Shown: positions 12,291 to 25,400 of the stretch, in pieces | Position numbering within the stretch: position 1 is the stretch's first letter | Layout of the letters: the number at the start of each line of letters is the position of its first letter | Assembly: GCA_018697195.1 (NCBI GenBank) | Contig: CM031878.1 | Coordinates: 35,228,366-35,292,365 of the forward strand | DNA: 64,000 nt | Direction of reading: 5' to 3' | Origin: Certhia americana | Lineage: Eukaryota; Chordata; Aves; Passeriformes; Certhiidae | Notes under the pieces: model-generated | What the model was told of the DNA's origin: nothing | Seen by the model: only the letters and a program-made list of their open reading frames with translations | Databases searched by the model: none | Position numbers and translations under genes: made by a program

Positions 12291-14982
12291 AGTATTCTCA
12301 TATTTTTTTGCAAAGTATGTTGAATTTTTTAAAGTTACAATGCCACTCACAGCCACTTACTGAACTGTGGCTAAATTGCTGCAAATCAATTTCTGGTATG
12401 TACTAGAAGCTTCAGTTCTGTAGTCCAATTGAAGTGGCAGTTGGGTATCAAATTCTTCAACAAGCAGCTTAGAAAGACTCCAGAAGACTATCGACAAAGC
12501 AGGCATTTTGCACTTAATTATTTTCTTAAGAGTTATTCAAAAGAAGTTGGCAAGCAAGTGCTTTTTTTTTCCTTTTTTCCCCCTTCATTTTTAAGCAGCT
12601 TTCCTTCCCCTTCATTGTTTTTTACCAAGCAAGATCTCTGAAATGGTATCTTAAAATGAAAGGCCATCTTAAAGCTGATATTGTGTTGAGTTTCTATGTC
12701 ATTTCTTAGTGCAATAAATTAGCTGAAATACTATTCTTTAAAAGTCCTTTTAGAATGCATGATGTGATTTGACTTCCTTTTTTTGGAAGAGCTCAACAGC
12801 TAGGAACAACTGTTAAACTCTTGCTAACAATCTTCAATAGAAACCTCTGTTTCTGAAAATAAACATAATGGTGCCACAGTGACTGAGATTTCCAACTTAA
12901 ATTGGCTATGAATGATCCAATATATTTTATCAGGTCTCTTTTTATTTTAACAATAGGAAAATAAATTTATTCATTGGGAGAAAATTTGAGTGAATATTTT
13001 CTATATTGAGAATACAAAAGAAGGCAAATGTAGCTCTTAAAGGAAATTTAAATCTGAAGAGAATATTTTCCTTTTAGATGACTTTTTGGAATAGATAGCA
13101 ACTTATTTAGAGTACCTCAAAAAACCCTCAAACCCTCTACCTTCTTTGTGTGTGAGAAAACAAACATCAAGAAAGTACAGGCAATGGTGACAAAGTACAT
13201 AGAATGACATAAATTGATTAATCCAAAATTGAAATCTATAAAGAGCATTGTAAATTTCAATCTCTTTCTACACCACAAACACTTTGACTGCATTTGATTA
13301 CAGCACATATATATTCTAATTATAGTTTATCTTTAGAGTGAGATAATCCAGTTCAGTTCTTCTTGTGCAGTTCAAGTAAATATGAAAAGGAAGACAAATG
13401 TGCCTATGTAAATCTCAATAATTTCATATCTTCCTTCACACTTCTTTAGTGTATATGATGAAAATTACTAAAGTGTTTATTTTCATATGTATTGTTACTA
13501 CATGGGGCTTCAGAGAAATTGATATATGTGAGTTCTGCTGACAGACAACAGTTTTTATCTGTTAGGAATTAAAGAAGATTAGAGGACAAATACTTTAAAG
13601 CAAACGGCTGTTTTGTCCCAACATTGTTCAACATGGTCTTTCACCTGTTACTAATTTTCTTCATAGTATCAAAGGGTTTTGCTTGTTTGAGCACAAGGGG
13701 AAACCAGCTATATCAAGTTGTTTACACAGAGCAAACAAGGGCACAAACAGAGAAGGATGTGCATGTTAATTAGGTATGGGCTTCAGTAAGATTTACTTCA
13801 GTAAGTAAAAATTCAATGTGCTCTCTGGAGTTGTTTCTCCACTGTCTTTCTCAAAGCTCAGAGAATCCTACCAATGATTTTAGATCAATTTATTGGATGA
13901 ACTAGATATGTTCTTTCTGATTTTATTCTCATAACACAGTCTTCTTTTCATCATTGTGTTGCTTGCAAACACCCTTAAATATGTCATTGCTTTCTGCAAA
14001 TTTCCAACGGGATTAAAACCAAAGCGCATGTGATAGTTGCAAACTTAACCAATGCTCTAGGGTCAAGAGCAATCCTCTGCAGTTCATACATGTCCAGCAA
14101 CATGTGAGATCAAAATGCAATCTAATTTGAAAATCGTGGTTCTAACAGTAGTCAAGACTATATATGTTTAAGAAAAGACTTTATGAACAAGAAAGGAAGC
14201 CATGAATAATGTCACTGTTTTTTCTCTGAAAATCTGAACTGTTAATGTTTTTGAAATAATGGTTATTTAAAAATATTTGGACTAATAGTCTTCATGTGGG
14301 AGTTTTATTCCATGGCTTACCTACTCATTATTTGACCTTATTTGTGTTTCTGACTTGTAGGAAATCTTGTACTATTCAGTTCCACAGTTCAGTTATATCT
14401 GCCTTAGAAAATGTACTTTGATTTAAAAACTGATGGCTATTAATTTTGACAGCGTTTTTTCCCTATTTATTTTACAAGCAACAATATGCATGCATTCCCT
14501 AGTTATGTTCATCATACAATTCACATAACTTTTCTGCGTGTCAAGCTAGTCAGCCATTCTTTCATTCTGAGTTCTAAACAACCTCCAGGCACTGAAGATA
14601 TTGTATGACACAGTATGTATTTACAAAGAGCTCTTTGTGGATCAGACATCAGACTGGGTCATACTCCTAATCATAATTCAAAACCTGTAGGGTTAAAAAA
14701 AGGGTATCAGATAAGATTCTGCTACGAATAGAAATTAGATCACATTTGCATTTGAAGAATGTAAATGATATTTACATGATTTTTAAGTATTCAAATACAA
14801 AAGAAACTGTAATAAAAGTCAACAGGAAATTTAACCTATTATTTTAGTAAGTCATAAGCCTGCCCTCATTTCTTTATTGCAAGTTTTTGAGAATCACATG
14901 GACAGGTAAGTTCCTTTGCACTCATAAAAATACATAAAATATTTATTTATATGTCCAATCATAAATTTACTGGAATCAATTA

Positions 14983-15014
<32 letters not shown>

Positions 15015-16047
15015 AAAAACACCAAAGACACCAGTTCAAAAAGCAAAGAAAGAACAGACCAACAAAAGAATGAAGAAGTATTTAAAACATCACATTTCAA
15101 ACATGACCAAAGCTTGTGAATATATGAACACTCCCACTTCCAGTCATCTCCTTGTCATTGGCAAAGAAAATAAGGAGATATGTGATCCTAATGATACATA
15201 CAGGTCTAAATGAAAGGAATAAATTTAAGTGTGGAAGCAACCATCATTAGAAAAGAAAAATAGGAGTCTTCCATAACTTCATGGCTTAAACCTCTTATGC
15301 TCCACAAACAAAACAAAACACATCTTCAGCTTTCTAACAGTTGTAATTTTGTTTGAACATGTGATAAACATTATAATTTTTCCTAGAACAAGTACATATT
15401 CTGTCAAGAATAGCTTTAGTTATATCATTTTTCTATTCTGTTGTACCTCAATCCACTGATCAAAATATGGTGTAGACTTCTTTAACCTTTTTAAGAGGAA
15501 AAGAAATTTTTCTTCTAAACTCATACTGTTTTCCAAAGGCTTCAGTTAGTCCAACAACTGATCTGTACTCAGATCATAAGAGAAGGTAAATTACAAAAAT
15601 AAACATTTTCTTATGTCCATTAAGAAAAAGAGATAAGATCTACCAAAATATACAACTTAATTATTAATGTGCATGTAAAGCATCTTGGAATTCAGTTACA
15701 TTATGAGTGAATGACTATATTAGTAGGCTAATTATAACACTTTAATTAAACAAAACTATGAATTTGAATGTCTTCCAAACTCAGGGGTATGAATTGAGAC
15801 CAGAAGAGGTAATTATATACAGTGCACATGCTTTGCAGCTTATTTTGACAGACTATAAAGCAGGACATTTTAAAACAATGACTTTGCACTCAAAATAATA
15901 AGTTTTAATGGATCTGCAGGCCACAGTCTCTGGAAAGTAACTCTTCTGTTGGTCAGTATAAAGCCAATGTATTTGCCATCTTCCTTCACTTCAAGTGGCA
16001 TGTATCAGTGTATGCCATAATTTCTCAAAGACTTGTGATGTGGGGAT

Positions 16048-16078
16048 ATATGACACCACTTGTGATGTGGTGTCATAT
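16048..16078. repeat. Perfect 12-bp inverted repeat, 7-nt loop
   Basis: The arm ATATGACACCAC (16,048-16,059) is followed by TTGTGAT and the exact reverse complement GTGGTGTCATAT (16,067-16,078). A direct repeat of ACTTGTGATGTGG (16,031-16,043 and 16,058-16,070) overlaps it. Together these suggest a local template switch. Confidence 0.8.
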
Positions 16079-17884
16079 GGTTATGTGTAAAAGATTCTTA
16101 GCTATTGGATTGGCATTTCCTGTTCCTTCTCCTCACCCCACCCCCAGCATGTGAATGTCAATTTTTTATACAACAAATGTAGCTCTATTGTGCACATATG
16201 AATTTTTCTTTCTCTATCCCAAGTTCCACACTGAGTAATAACATAGCCAAAACCTCTGAAATCTTGGTGGCAAAATTATACTTTGAAAAACAAACAGAGG
16301 CTGCCCTTTATTATTGTTGGAAAATGCACGATAATATAGAAAACCACAACAGGACAAATTCTCCCTTAATAGGCATATACAAAACTTTCATTGACATCAA
16401 AAGATTTTCTAGCATTGTACATCTAATGGAAAAAATATGGCCCATTGTTTCAGCTACACTGCACTGAAATTCAGACTGACTTAGACCTCAGGATGTGAAT
16501 GGCTTACACCCCAATGCAATTGTCACCTTATTTAATGACTCATTTCTATGTCCTTAGTAGATATTTTCACCTGTGTGCTACTGTGTTTATGTTAGATGCA
16601 AAACACATGCTATAAAATGAAATTTAAATGTAATAAAAACTAAAAATTACAGATTTTATATTTGTGAATTTCTATTGTGGGTGAAAAAAATATTCCATGC
16701 ACCTGAATTCCTTTAAACATATAATTTTCTTCTGGATTTCCATTGACTTACTCATACCAAATTTACATTTTCAAATCCTATTTTTGAGCATAATTTCCCC
16801 CGAAGATGATCTTAGCATGCTTATAACATGCTGCTTTTCCATCAATATAAAGATGCAGTCAGATAAAAGCTATCAACTGTCCCTACAAACCTTGACTTTC
16901 ATAGCACTAAAAGAATGTTCATATTACAATCCATAGATGCCTGAGCATTCATAAAGTGTTTTTAACCATTCTCCAAAAGGTGGCTTTAGGAAAGCACCAT
17001 TCACAGGCTTCGGAATCTGCTTCTCAACTGAAAATATATCTGCACAGTGTGAGGGAGATGAATTTTCATTGTCTTATAGTGTCAGAGATACAGTTCTGTT
17101 TGCTCTATCCACTATTTGGATAGGATAGCTAAACTTCTAACTTTAGGTAGGGATTACATGAATAGCTATGCATATTAAATTTCATTTGCGCATCTACTCA
17201 ATATCCATGAAAAAGAAAAAAAGAATTGGTTTTGGGGGCGTTATTGACATGGAGTCATGGGGAGAAATGTCAGCTTTGGTTTGGAGGGTTTTTTGGTTGT
17301 TTTATTTTGTTTGGCATTTTGTGTTTTCCTTATTTATTTATTTATTTAGTTAGTAGCATTCTTTCTTTAAAGGCAAAATATCTAGTGTGTAATTTGTGCC
17401 ATTAAGTTCTGTCAGGATGTTGGTCAGTTTTCTAAAAAAAAAAAATCTCCCACAGGAATCAGAGGAGATAAAAGCAGAACATAAGAAGCCAGTGAACAAA
17501 TATGTGCCATCTACCATACCACATTTATTAGTCCCAACAGTGGGAAAGGACCAGTGATTTACTGACTGGTTAGAACACCTCCTCTCACAATAAAGGCTCA
17601 CCTCTCGCACACTAAAGGCTGTAAAAGCCTTTCACTAAGGCCAAATTGCTAATTACTCAGAGATCTAGCAGAAACCAACTATAGACAGACCAGCTGGGAA
17701 GAAATGTCTGCTAGAACAGCCAGACAGACCTGCTTTTCTAGTCCAACTGGCTCAAATAATGAGTGAGTTTGGCAAAACAGACAAAAGTCTAAAAACTGCC
17801 ACCAAGTTTAAAATGTCAGTGACCCAAAGACTGATGTCTCGATACTACAGGGCCAGAAATTATGTAACCTATAAAGTTTGAAAT

Positions 17885-17911
17885 TCTAATTCAAATCTAA
17901 TTTGAATTAGA
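17885..17911. repeat. Perfect 12-bp inverted repeat, 3-nt loop
   Basis: The arm TCTAATTCAAAT (17,885-17,896), the loop CTA and the arm ATTTGAATTAGA (17,900-17,911) are exact complements. Confidence 0.8.
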
Positions 17912-20900
17912 TCTAATAACAAACCTCTTGACCTAGAAACAGATATTTAAGCAGGAATGAGAATAATAGGGGGTTTAAGGTGTATTTTACTCTTAAAATT
18001 ACTGTATTCAACATCAACACCTTAGGTTTGATTAATGAATACCCTTATGAACTGCTGAGTAAATAGTTTATTTTATAACCACCTCTAAATCCACATCATA
18101 CTTGAGAATTTATACCCCTTTGCCTCCAGAAGACTATTGTTCATTTTAGACTTATTAATCTAAATTTAGTATTTTTCCTTGATTAAAAAATAAAACAAGG
18201 CAAAAAATAAACCCACTACTTATTCCGATAAGCAATATGCCATTATGTGAGAGCTTTAAATTTCAAAGCATCATGAGAAAATTTATATTAAGAAACAAAA
18301 CATTTTCTTATAGTCATAAAATTTTAACTACTTAAAATCCTGAAATATCTCTTTATGTAAATAAAAATAGCCAAAACAAACAAAATCCCCCACATTTTCA
18401 GGATATATGGAAAGCAAATGAGATTCATCTTTTAAAAAAAGCTTAGACTAGAAAGCCTAACAACATTATCCACACAGGTATGAGTTCTGTATTGTTTTAT
18501 TTGTGTTCCCTTAAAAACCTCAATTGGAGTGCAATTATTTCCTCATGGATCCAGGGTGCTGATAATTTGAATTAGTTATAAAATCAGGGACTAAGCCTGA
18601 AAGTGATTATTTTCTCCAGATACAGATGTGGAAGTATACAAAGAAAGATAAGTAGAATGATTAGAAATTCAAATCTTTACTCATAGGGATTTGAGAGAAA
18701 GTAGTAATAGTGTTTTTTCTTACTTTCTACATGCATATTGAACTTAGGAGAGTGCTAAATTTGTAATAAAATTAATAACAATTTTCTTATAATAGATATA
18801 TAACTTGACAAATTAATTGAAACATTAGCAAAAAATCACATTAAATTTATGAGAAACTTACAGCATTTTTCTTAGAAGATGTAACTTTGAAGAATAAGTG
18901 AGTAGCTCTGTATTTTTGTCCTTTCAGCTTGTTGTACCATTACAAAAGTTTTTCTACACATTTGAAAGTCAGTAGTATCTGCTAAGAAGTTTTCTTGCAA
19001 TGTGAGCAGCTATTCACCAGAACCAGACTGAGATCATTAAACTTCGTTCCTAAAGCTAAAACTTGTATAAGCAAGGTTTTGGCAATAGAAGAGGTAACAT
19101 GGGATTTTAACTGGACAGTAAGAATATCACTCGATAACTAGTGCATTTTACAGAGGAAGAATGAAACAGTTTGTCCATATAAAGGGTGAGCTTTAGGAAA
19201 AAAAAAAAAATTTAAAAAGCACATCCTTTCTTCAGTAGTGGGGGAAGGACAAATGGTTATTAAAGAAAAGCCAAAGAGCTGCATATAGATCAGTAGGGTC
19301 TTTTACACAAATTCTGCCACCCCATTTAAGATTATTTGGGTGCTATGTTTGACCCAGAGGCCCCACTCACCACATGAATTTTCTCATCTGTTTAAAAAAC
19401 AAAATGCCTACTAACCATTTTCCTGTGCTTTGATGTATTTGTTTCCCAAGTATTTCTTTTAAATTGAGTGAGAATCAAGCTTAATGCACACAGTTCCATA
19501 ACAGCATTCCTTGTAATGAGAGACATCTTTTAATGGAAAGTACTGCCCTATAAAATTAAAAACATACAAAGTATAAACCACATATATCAGTATGTAAAAA
19601 TAGAGTCCTTTTATTCATTCATTTCACTAAACAATGTGAAGATGAATACAAAAATAAAACACATACACACCAAAGAGATTATATCCTCACTAGCATAAAG
19701 ACGGCTCTTGGAAAAAGGTAAAGTACTGAAAAATCTGATCCCAGTGAAGCAGGCAAACAAGGAATCATATCCAACATTAATTTGGATCTCTAACAGTAAT
19801 TATTTCAATCTCCCTTAAATTTATATTCCCTGATAAAGTTAATAAAATTACAGAATCAATACAGAATGAAGCTGTGCACTTTGGGGTATGATATCGCAAA
19901 TTTTAAGTTTTTTTTTTTAAATTTGAGGTTTTTAAGTTTGTATTTATCAAATTCTAAATGGCAAGTAGATTTTTCATTTTTCAGTGCTAGCAGAGAAGTT
20001 GTGCATATTGGGAGCCAGAAAGGAAAACTATTCCCACAACCTCTGAAATACGACTAAATTTTCTTTTAAAATGTTGGTCTTCTATTCTGTACTGCACAAA
20101 CTGTGATCAATGAATAACAACAGCTTAAAAAGATACAAAATATCCAAAGCATCTTTACCTTTAGTTTACTTTCTAAGGATATTATGTACAAGGGTATGAA
20201 TCATGTCAAAATCAGTGTTTGAAATTATATTTTAGTCTCAATTAATGGAAAAGGAAACTGAGGTGATAGATTACAGTATACTTTTAAAATTACATTTTCA
20301 GCAATGCATAAGATTATGGTTTAAAGGCAAAAAAGAACAAAACTTGCAAGCTCTTTTTCTTTTTATTTTTACAGACGTCTTGAAACATAAGAAACAGACC
20401 ACACAATACAAAACATGTCAGATCCAGAAAAAAGTGTGCCACATTTCATTAAGCATAAGCTGTCTAAATTGCATGCAAAGAATAAAGTGTTATTGTCAAA
20501 GGGAAAGTTCAAAAGGAAAACACATAACCACAAATTATATAAAGAATGTTTATAACCATACTAGAAGATCACAGTCACAATAATTAATCTAAAAAATATT
20601 GCAGCCTAGTTTATTCCGTACAGTGTTCATCAAAAGCATTATGTGTCAAACTTACTCAACAGTTCATAAAAGTCATCTGTTAACACTTGCATGATGACAT
20701 TCTTGCTTTTACTCTGTTCAGAGATGCAGGGACTCCAGAAACATGAAATTTCTTGGAAGCTACTGATTGAACACCATGTATCCTGTGACTTTTTTACCCA
20801 TTGCTAAGTTTCAGATTTTACCTTTTACTTCATTTTGTTCTACTCAGTTTCTGTCACTTATGCAAAGAAATAATACGTGACTGTCCAAGCTGCTTGTTCC

Positions 20901-21269
20901 TTGACATTCAGTTAAAATCCTGTCATTTCTTCTGATATAAAACTGAAAAGAAATCACCATTTCTTATTGCTCCTAAATCCATCTGCCATAAGATATTTTA
21001 AAAAGAAAAACAACATTATTCCATGAACAAAACGGATATTAAACAAAATTTGCTTTAGTCTTCTATAGCACCCCATCTTCCCACACCTACCAACAGGATG
21101 TAATACAAGACAAGAACTAGGGGAGCAAAGTCCCACTGTAAGTAAAGATCAGGTCCGTGACTACCTGAGAACCTCAATATACGTAAACCTATGTAATATG
21201 ATGGATTCCATCTCAGAATCCTGAGGGAATTCAGTGATGTAGTTTCCATGCCATTCTACATGATACTTG

Positions 21270-22722
21270 AAAAGTCATAGCAGCCAGGTTAAGTCCCAGG
21301 GAACTGGAAAAGGATAAACATTGTACCCATCTTTATAAAGGGTAGAAAGGAAGACCCTGGGAACCATCACCCTGTCAGCCTCCCCTCCATGCCTGGGAAA
21401 TCATGGAACAGATCCTCCTAGAAGCTGTGCTAAGGCACAGGGAGGACAGGGCAGTGGGCAGAGACAGTCAGTGCTGCTCCACCAAGGGCAAGTCCTGCCC
21501 GACCAACACAGTGGTCTAAGATAGATTGATTATATCTGTGGACAGTTATGGATGTAATTTACATTGAAGAGCTACCAATGACATTTATCTGGACTTCTGT
21601 AAAGCCTTTGACACGGTCCCAGAACCCAGAACATTCTGTTCTTTAAATTGGTAAGAGATGGATTGGATGGATGGACCATTCAATGAATATGTGGTTTAGA
21701 CAATCTTATCCAGAGTGTAGAGGTCAATGTCTCAGTATCCGAATGGACACAGATGACAAAGGGTGTCCCTCAGCTGTCCATGTTGAAATCAGTACTGTTT
21801 GAAGACCTCATCATTGACAGAGACAAGGGGATCAAGTGCAACCTCAGCAAATTTGCTAATGACACTGAGCTGAGAGGTCCTATTGACACTCCTGAAGAAC
21901 AGGATGCCATCCAGAGGGACCTGGACAAGCTTGAGAACTGGGCCCATGGGAATCTCATGAGATTTAACAAGGCCAAGTGCAAGGTGCTGCACATGGATCA
22001 GGGCAACCTCTGGTACCAACACAGGCTGGGGGATGAAGGGATTACAAGAAGTCCTGCCAAGAAGGACTTGGGGGTGCTGGTGGACAAAAAGCTTGACATG
22101 ACCTGACAATGTGCACTTGTAGTCCAGAAAATCAAACACAGCCTGGGCTGCATCCAAAGCAGCATGGCCAGCAGAGCAAGGGAGAGGATTCTGTCCCCTG
22201 CTCTGTTCTGGTGCGACCTCAGCTGGAGTGCTGTAGCCAGCTCTGGGGCTCCAAACACAAGAAGGACATCATGCGCTGGAGCGAGTCCAGAGGAAACCAT
22301 GAAGATGATCAGAGGGCTGGAGAACATCTCCTATAAATACAGACTGAGAGATGGAACTGTTCAGCCGAGTGATGAGAAAGGTCCAGAGAGACTTTATAGC
22401 AGGATTTCAGTACATAGAAGGGGTCTACAGAGTGGGAGACAGACTTTTTACAAGAGCATGGAGTGATAGGACAAGAGGAAAAGGACTTACACTAAAAGGG
22501 AGTCAATTTAAGTTAGCTGCAATAAAGAACATTTTTGCAATGTGTGTGGTGAGACAATGAAAAAAGTTGCCCAGAGAAGTGATGGATGCACCACAGCTAG
22601 AAATATTCAAGGTCAGGTTGAATGAGGCTCTGAGCAACTTGATCTAGCAGTAGATCTCCCTGCACATGACCTTCAAAAAGTCCCTTCCAACCAAAACTGT
22701 TCTACAATTCCATGAAATTTAT
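21270..22722 (+). mobile_element. CR1 LINE, degenerate, plus strand
   Basis: Sense-strand CR1. Blocks in order are AGGGAACTGGAAAAGGATAA (KG-type RT start), CACCCTGTCAGCCTCCCCTC (the RPVSL block) and CTTCTGTAAAGCCTTTGACA (the KAFD block). A 117-codon stretch at 21,753-22,106 follows, with QRDLDKLENWAHGNLMRFNK and KCKVLHMDQGN, the typical C-terminal RT region, then the VRPQLECCSQLW-type block. The 3' end is near 22,722 after CCCTTCCAACCAAAACTGTT and ATTCCATGA. Multiple frameshifts and stops make it inactive. It is 5' truncated near 21,270. Confidence 0.9.
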
Positions 22723-23889
22723 CCTTTTTTTTCCCCAAACGTTCCTCTATAGGCCTCTAAACACGACTCATCAGATTTCAGGTTAACTTACTTCAAAATA
22801 TAAACTCACTTTAATTCCATAAAACAAAGCAATTAATAGTTATAGAAGGAGAAGCTTCAAATATGCAAAGGAGAACAGTGATTTGGAAAATATTTGCAAA
22901 AAATAGGAAATCAGATAAGCAGAACCAACAGTTTATGGATTTATCCACTTCATTGTTTTGTTTGGATCAGGAATATGATCGTGAAACAAATATTCTGCTC
23001 GTTCATTTATATTTTGGCTCTTATCACAGAGCACTCGTGGAAAATATGGATGAAAGATGCCTAGAGGATGCATTGCAATTGTCTGAATTAAAAGGACTAT
23101 GAAATGCAGTACAAGCATCAGGTTCTCAATATGAATGATTTTGCTCTAAATTTCTAGGTTAAGACTGATTCCATCAGGTACTGAAAATCCCTGGACCAAG
23201 AGCAACAAAACAAGATTTTTTCCATAGGCCTTTATGGAGAAGTCCTGTTCCAATGGAAAAAAAAATAAAGTTTGCCACTTTTTTCCTTTTACTTTTTTTT
23301 TTTTTTTTCCTTTATTTCTGGGAATGTTAAGTGAGCACAATAAACAGATAAAATATGTAATGCCTTCACCATAAAGATTATATGCATAGCATCCATCATA
23401 TGTACTGAAAACTTGTCACACAGAAAGTTTACCAAGACTCATCTGATGCATTACACACAGGTTTTTTTTAGGAACTCCTTACAAAATAGGTGTAACTAAT
23501 GAAGAGACACTCAGAAAAGTAATGGCTGAATTACACAAAGAAACAATTGAAGAACAAAGGAAATCTGAATGCATCACAGTTTTAAAAAAGTTCAGCTTGT
23601 CTGAACTTCAGGGATAAGAGTAAGAGACCATGAAAAATTAACTTATAAATGCTTGTTTTCTCAAAAGAAATACAGTCCTGGTATTGATATTGATAGTGGC
23701 AGAAACTGTAAATTAACAGACTTTTGAAAGAAAAGCAAATGACAAGTAAGCAAATGATTCACAAAAGAAGGACAAATTACAAACATCCTTTACGTTGATG
23801 CCTTAAGCTTTAGCTTTTACATTTTTTAGATTCTGGAGTGGTTTTGGTGAGTAGTTTTAGGTTTCGTATTAAGTGCTATAAAACTCTCC
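22723..23889. other. AT-rich DNA with no recognised feature
   Basis: No gene seen. It contains poly-T/A tracts near 23,290-23,312. Confidence 0.5.
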
Positions 23890-24245
23890 ACAGAGTAGAT
23901 AGACAAAACAATTCCTTCTCTAGCTTGATACGAAGGACAACTTTCATGCCTAAGAACAAAACAACAGTGAAGTAAGAAAACAAAGAAGGAGGATGGAGCT
24001 TCATAACCTGAAGCTATGGTTGGACAATTGATTCTAATATGCTAATGGATCAGAACTTATAAAAGTTTGTGACCTGGGTGTCCATTTTGTCACCATTTTG
24101 GGTGCATCTTGGATGTGGTGTGGCTGGGCTTTTGTATGGCCCAGGTGTACCCATTGAGGCCTTTTAACAAATACCTGATTTATCCTTTAGCTCTGTCTAG
24201 TCTCTGTTTCAGGTTAGCCTCCAGAAGACATCACTTGATAAAGTG
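23890..24245 (+). mobile_element. Probable solo LTR, plus strand
   Basis: A promoter-like block: a TATA box TATAAAAG (24,058-24,065), then GTGACCTGGGTGTCCATTTT and related words, then a degenerate poly(A)-signal region TTTTAACAAATACC (about 24,161-24,174) and a pyrimidine-rich segment. The U3-TATA-R-poly(A)-U5 order fits an avian ERV LTR. Ends and target duplication are not resolved. Confidence 0.45.
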
Positions 24246-24689
24246 TATTGCAGTTGATGACATTAACTAGCCACAAACTCTTGTAAAAGAGAGCAAACTT
24301 AAAACATTTATTAGAATTACTCTTGCTTTTTAGTGTTATTTTACAAATCTGTTTATATTTTTTCTTACATTATGCTGCAGCGTGTAAACCAGTGTTGCTG
24401 TTTCTGTCTATTAACTTATCCAGATTTAAAAGATTTGGGGGACATTATCCCTTATTAAATTTACTGAAAAAGAAGGTATATTTAAAGAACTAATTCAATG
24501 TACTATTTTTCAGATCTTGAAAAAGGTGAATTACTTATCCATACAAATAGTTGCAACATATCTTATATAGACCTTAAACTTACCTATATGGTTTGGCTTG
24601 GATGCTGTATATGTAAATGTCTGAAAGTGCATACTATTTGATAACAAATCATTTGAGAGACTAAAATCAAAAGCTCAGTTTTAGTGTCA
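24246..24689. other. AT-rich spacer with no recognised feature
   Basis: Nothing recognisable seen. Confidence 0.5.
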
Positions 24690-25400
24690 GTGTTCTTTAA
24701 CAGTTTTATAAATTACATGGATGCAGGAATCAAATATACATTAAAAAAGGTTGTCAGTGATGGGAGGTGCAAAGGTGGGAGGAAGTTTGGACTTCTTTCA
24801 GTGTACAGAGGCCTTGCAGAGAGATTTGGATAGACTAGAGTGTTGGGCAATCCTGATCTGTATGCATTTTAATAGGTGCATGACTCTACCTGGAATGGGG
24901 TAATACTGGTTATACTTGTGAATTGGGAAACAAGATGCTGGAGAGCAGCCCTAGAGAAAGACTTCTTGGGGTTTGGGTTGATGGCAAGTTAAATATGAGA
25001 CAGCAGTGCCCTGGCAGCCATGAAGGTCAACCATGTCCAGGGGTGCATCAGGCACAACACTACTGGACATTTGAGGAAGGGGAGTGTCATCTCTATTCTG
25101 TGCTGAATCTCCCCTACTGTGAGTTCTGTGTGCAGTTTTGAGTGCTGTAATATAAGAAGGATGTCAAAGTATTAGAACAAGTCCAGAGGACGGTGATGAA
25201 GATGCTGAAAGGCCTCAGAAGAAGGAATTCAACATAGTAACTGAGGTTACTTGGCTTGTTCACCTTGAAGGAGTAAAGTCTGAGAAGGTTCACAGAGTTC
25301 AAGGAGTATCTGGGTACTACTATATCATTTCATTTTAGTTTGCTGTCTTTAGAGAGGAGCAGAGAGTTGGACTTGATGATACCTTATCGGTCTTTATGCA
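24690..25400 (+). mobile_element. CR1 LINE fragment, older, plus strand
   Basis: It retains CR1 sense-strand order: CAGAGAGATTTGGATAGACT (QRDLDRL), CTTGGGGTTTGGGTTGATGG (LGVLVD), GTCCAGAGGACGGTGATGAA (VQRRA-MKM) and CTTGAAGGAGTAAAGTCTGA. It is more diverged than the copies at 4.7 and 21.3 kb. The 3' end is poorly preserved near 25,400 (GAGTTGGACTTGATGATACC). Confidence 0.8.

Larger units (their letters stand above)
12291..21269. other. Long AT-rich stretch with no gene
   Basis: About 9 kb without a supportable exon, RNA gene or family-assignable mobile element. It contains an (AAAAC)n run at about 14,983-15,020 and a TTTA run near 17,332-17,350. Two perfect inverted repeats, at 16,048-16,078 and 17,885-17,911, are listed separately. 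Reading frames of 60-112 codons here have AT-driven composition and no domain signature. Confidence 0.5.
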
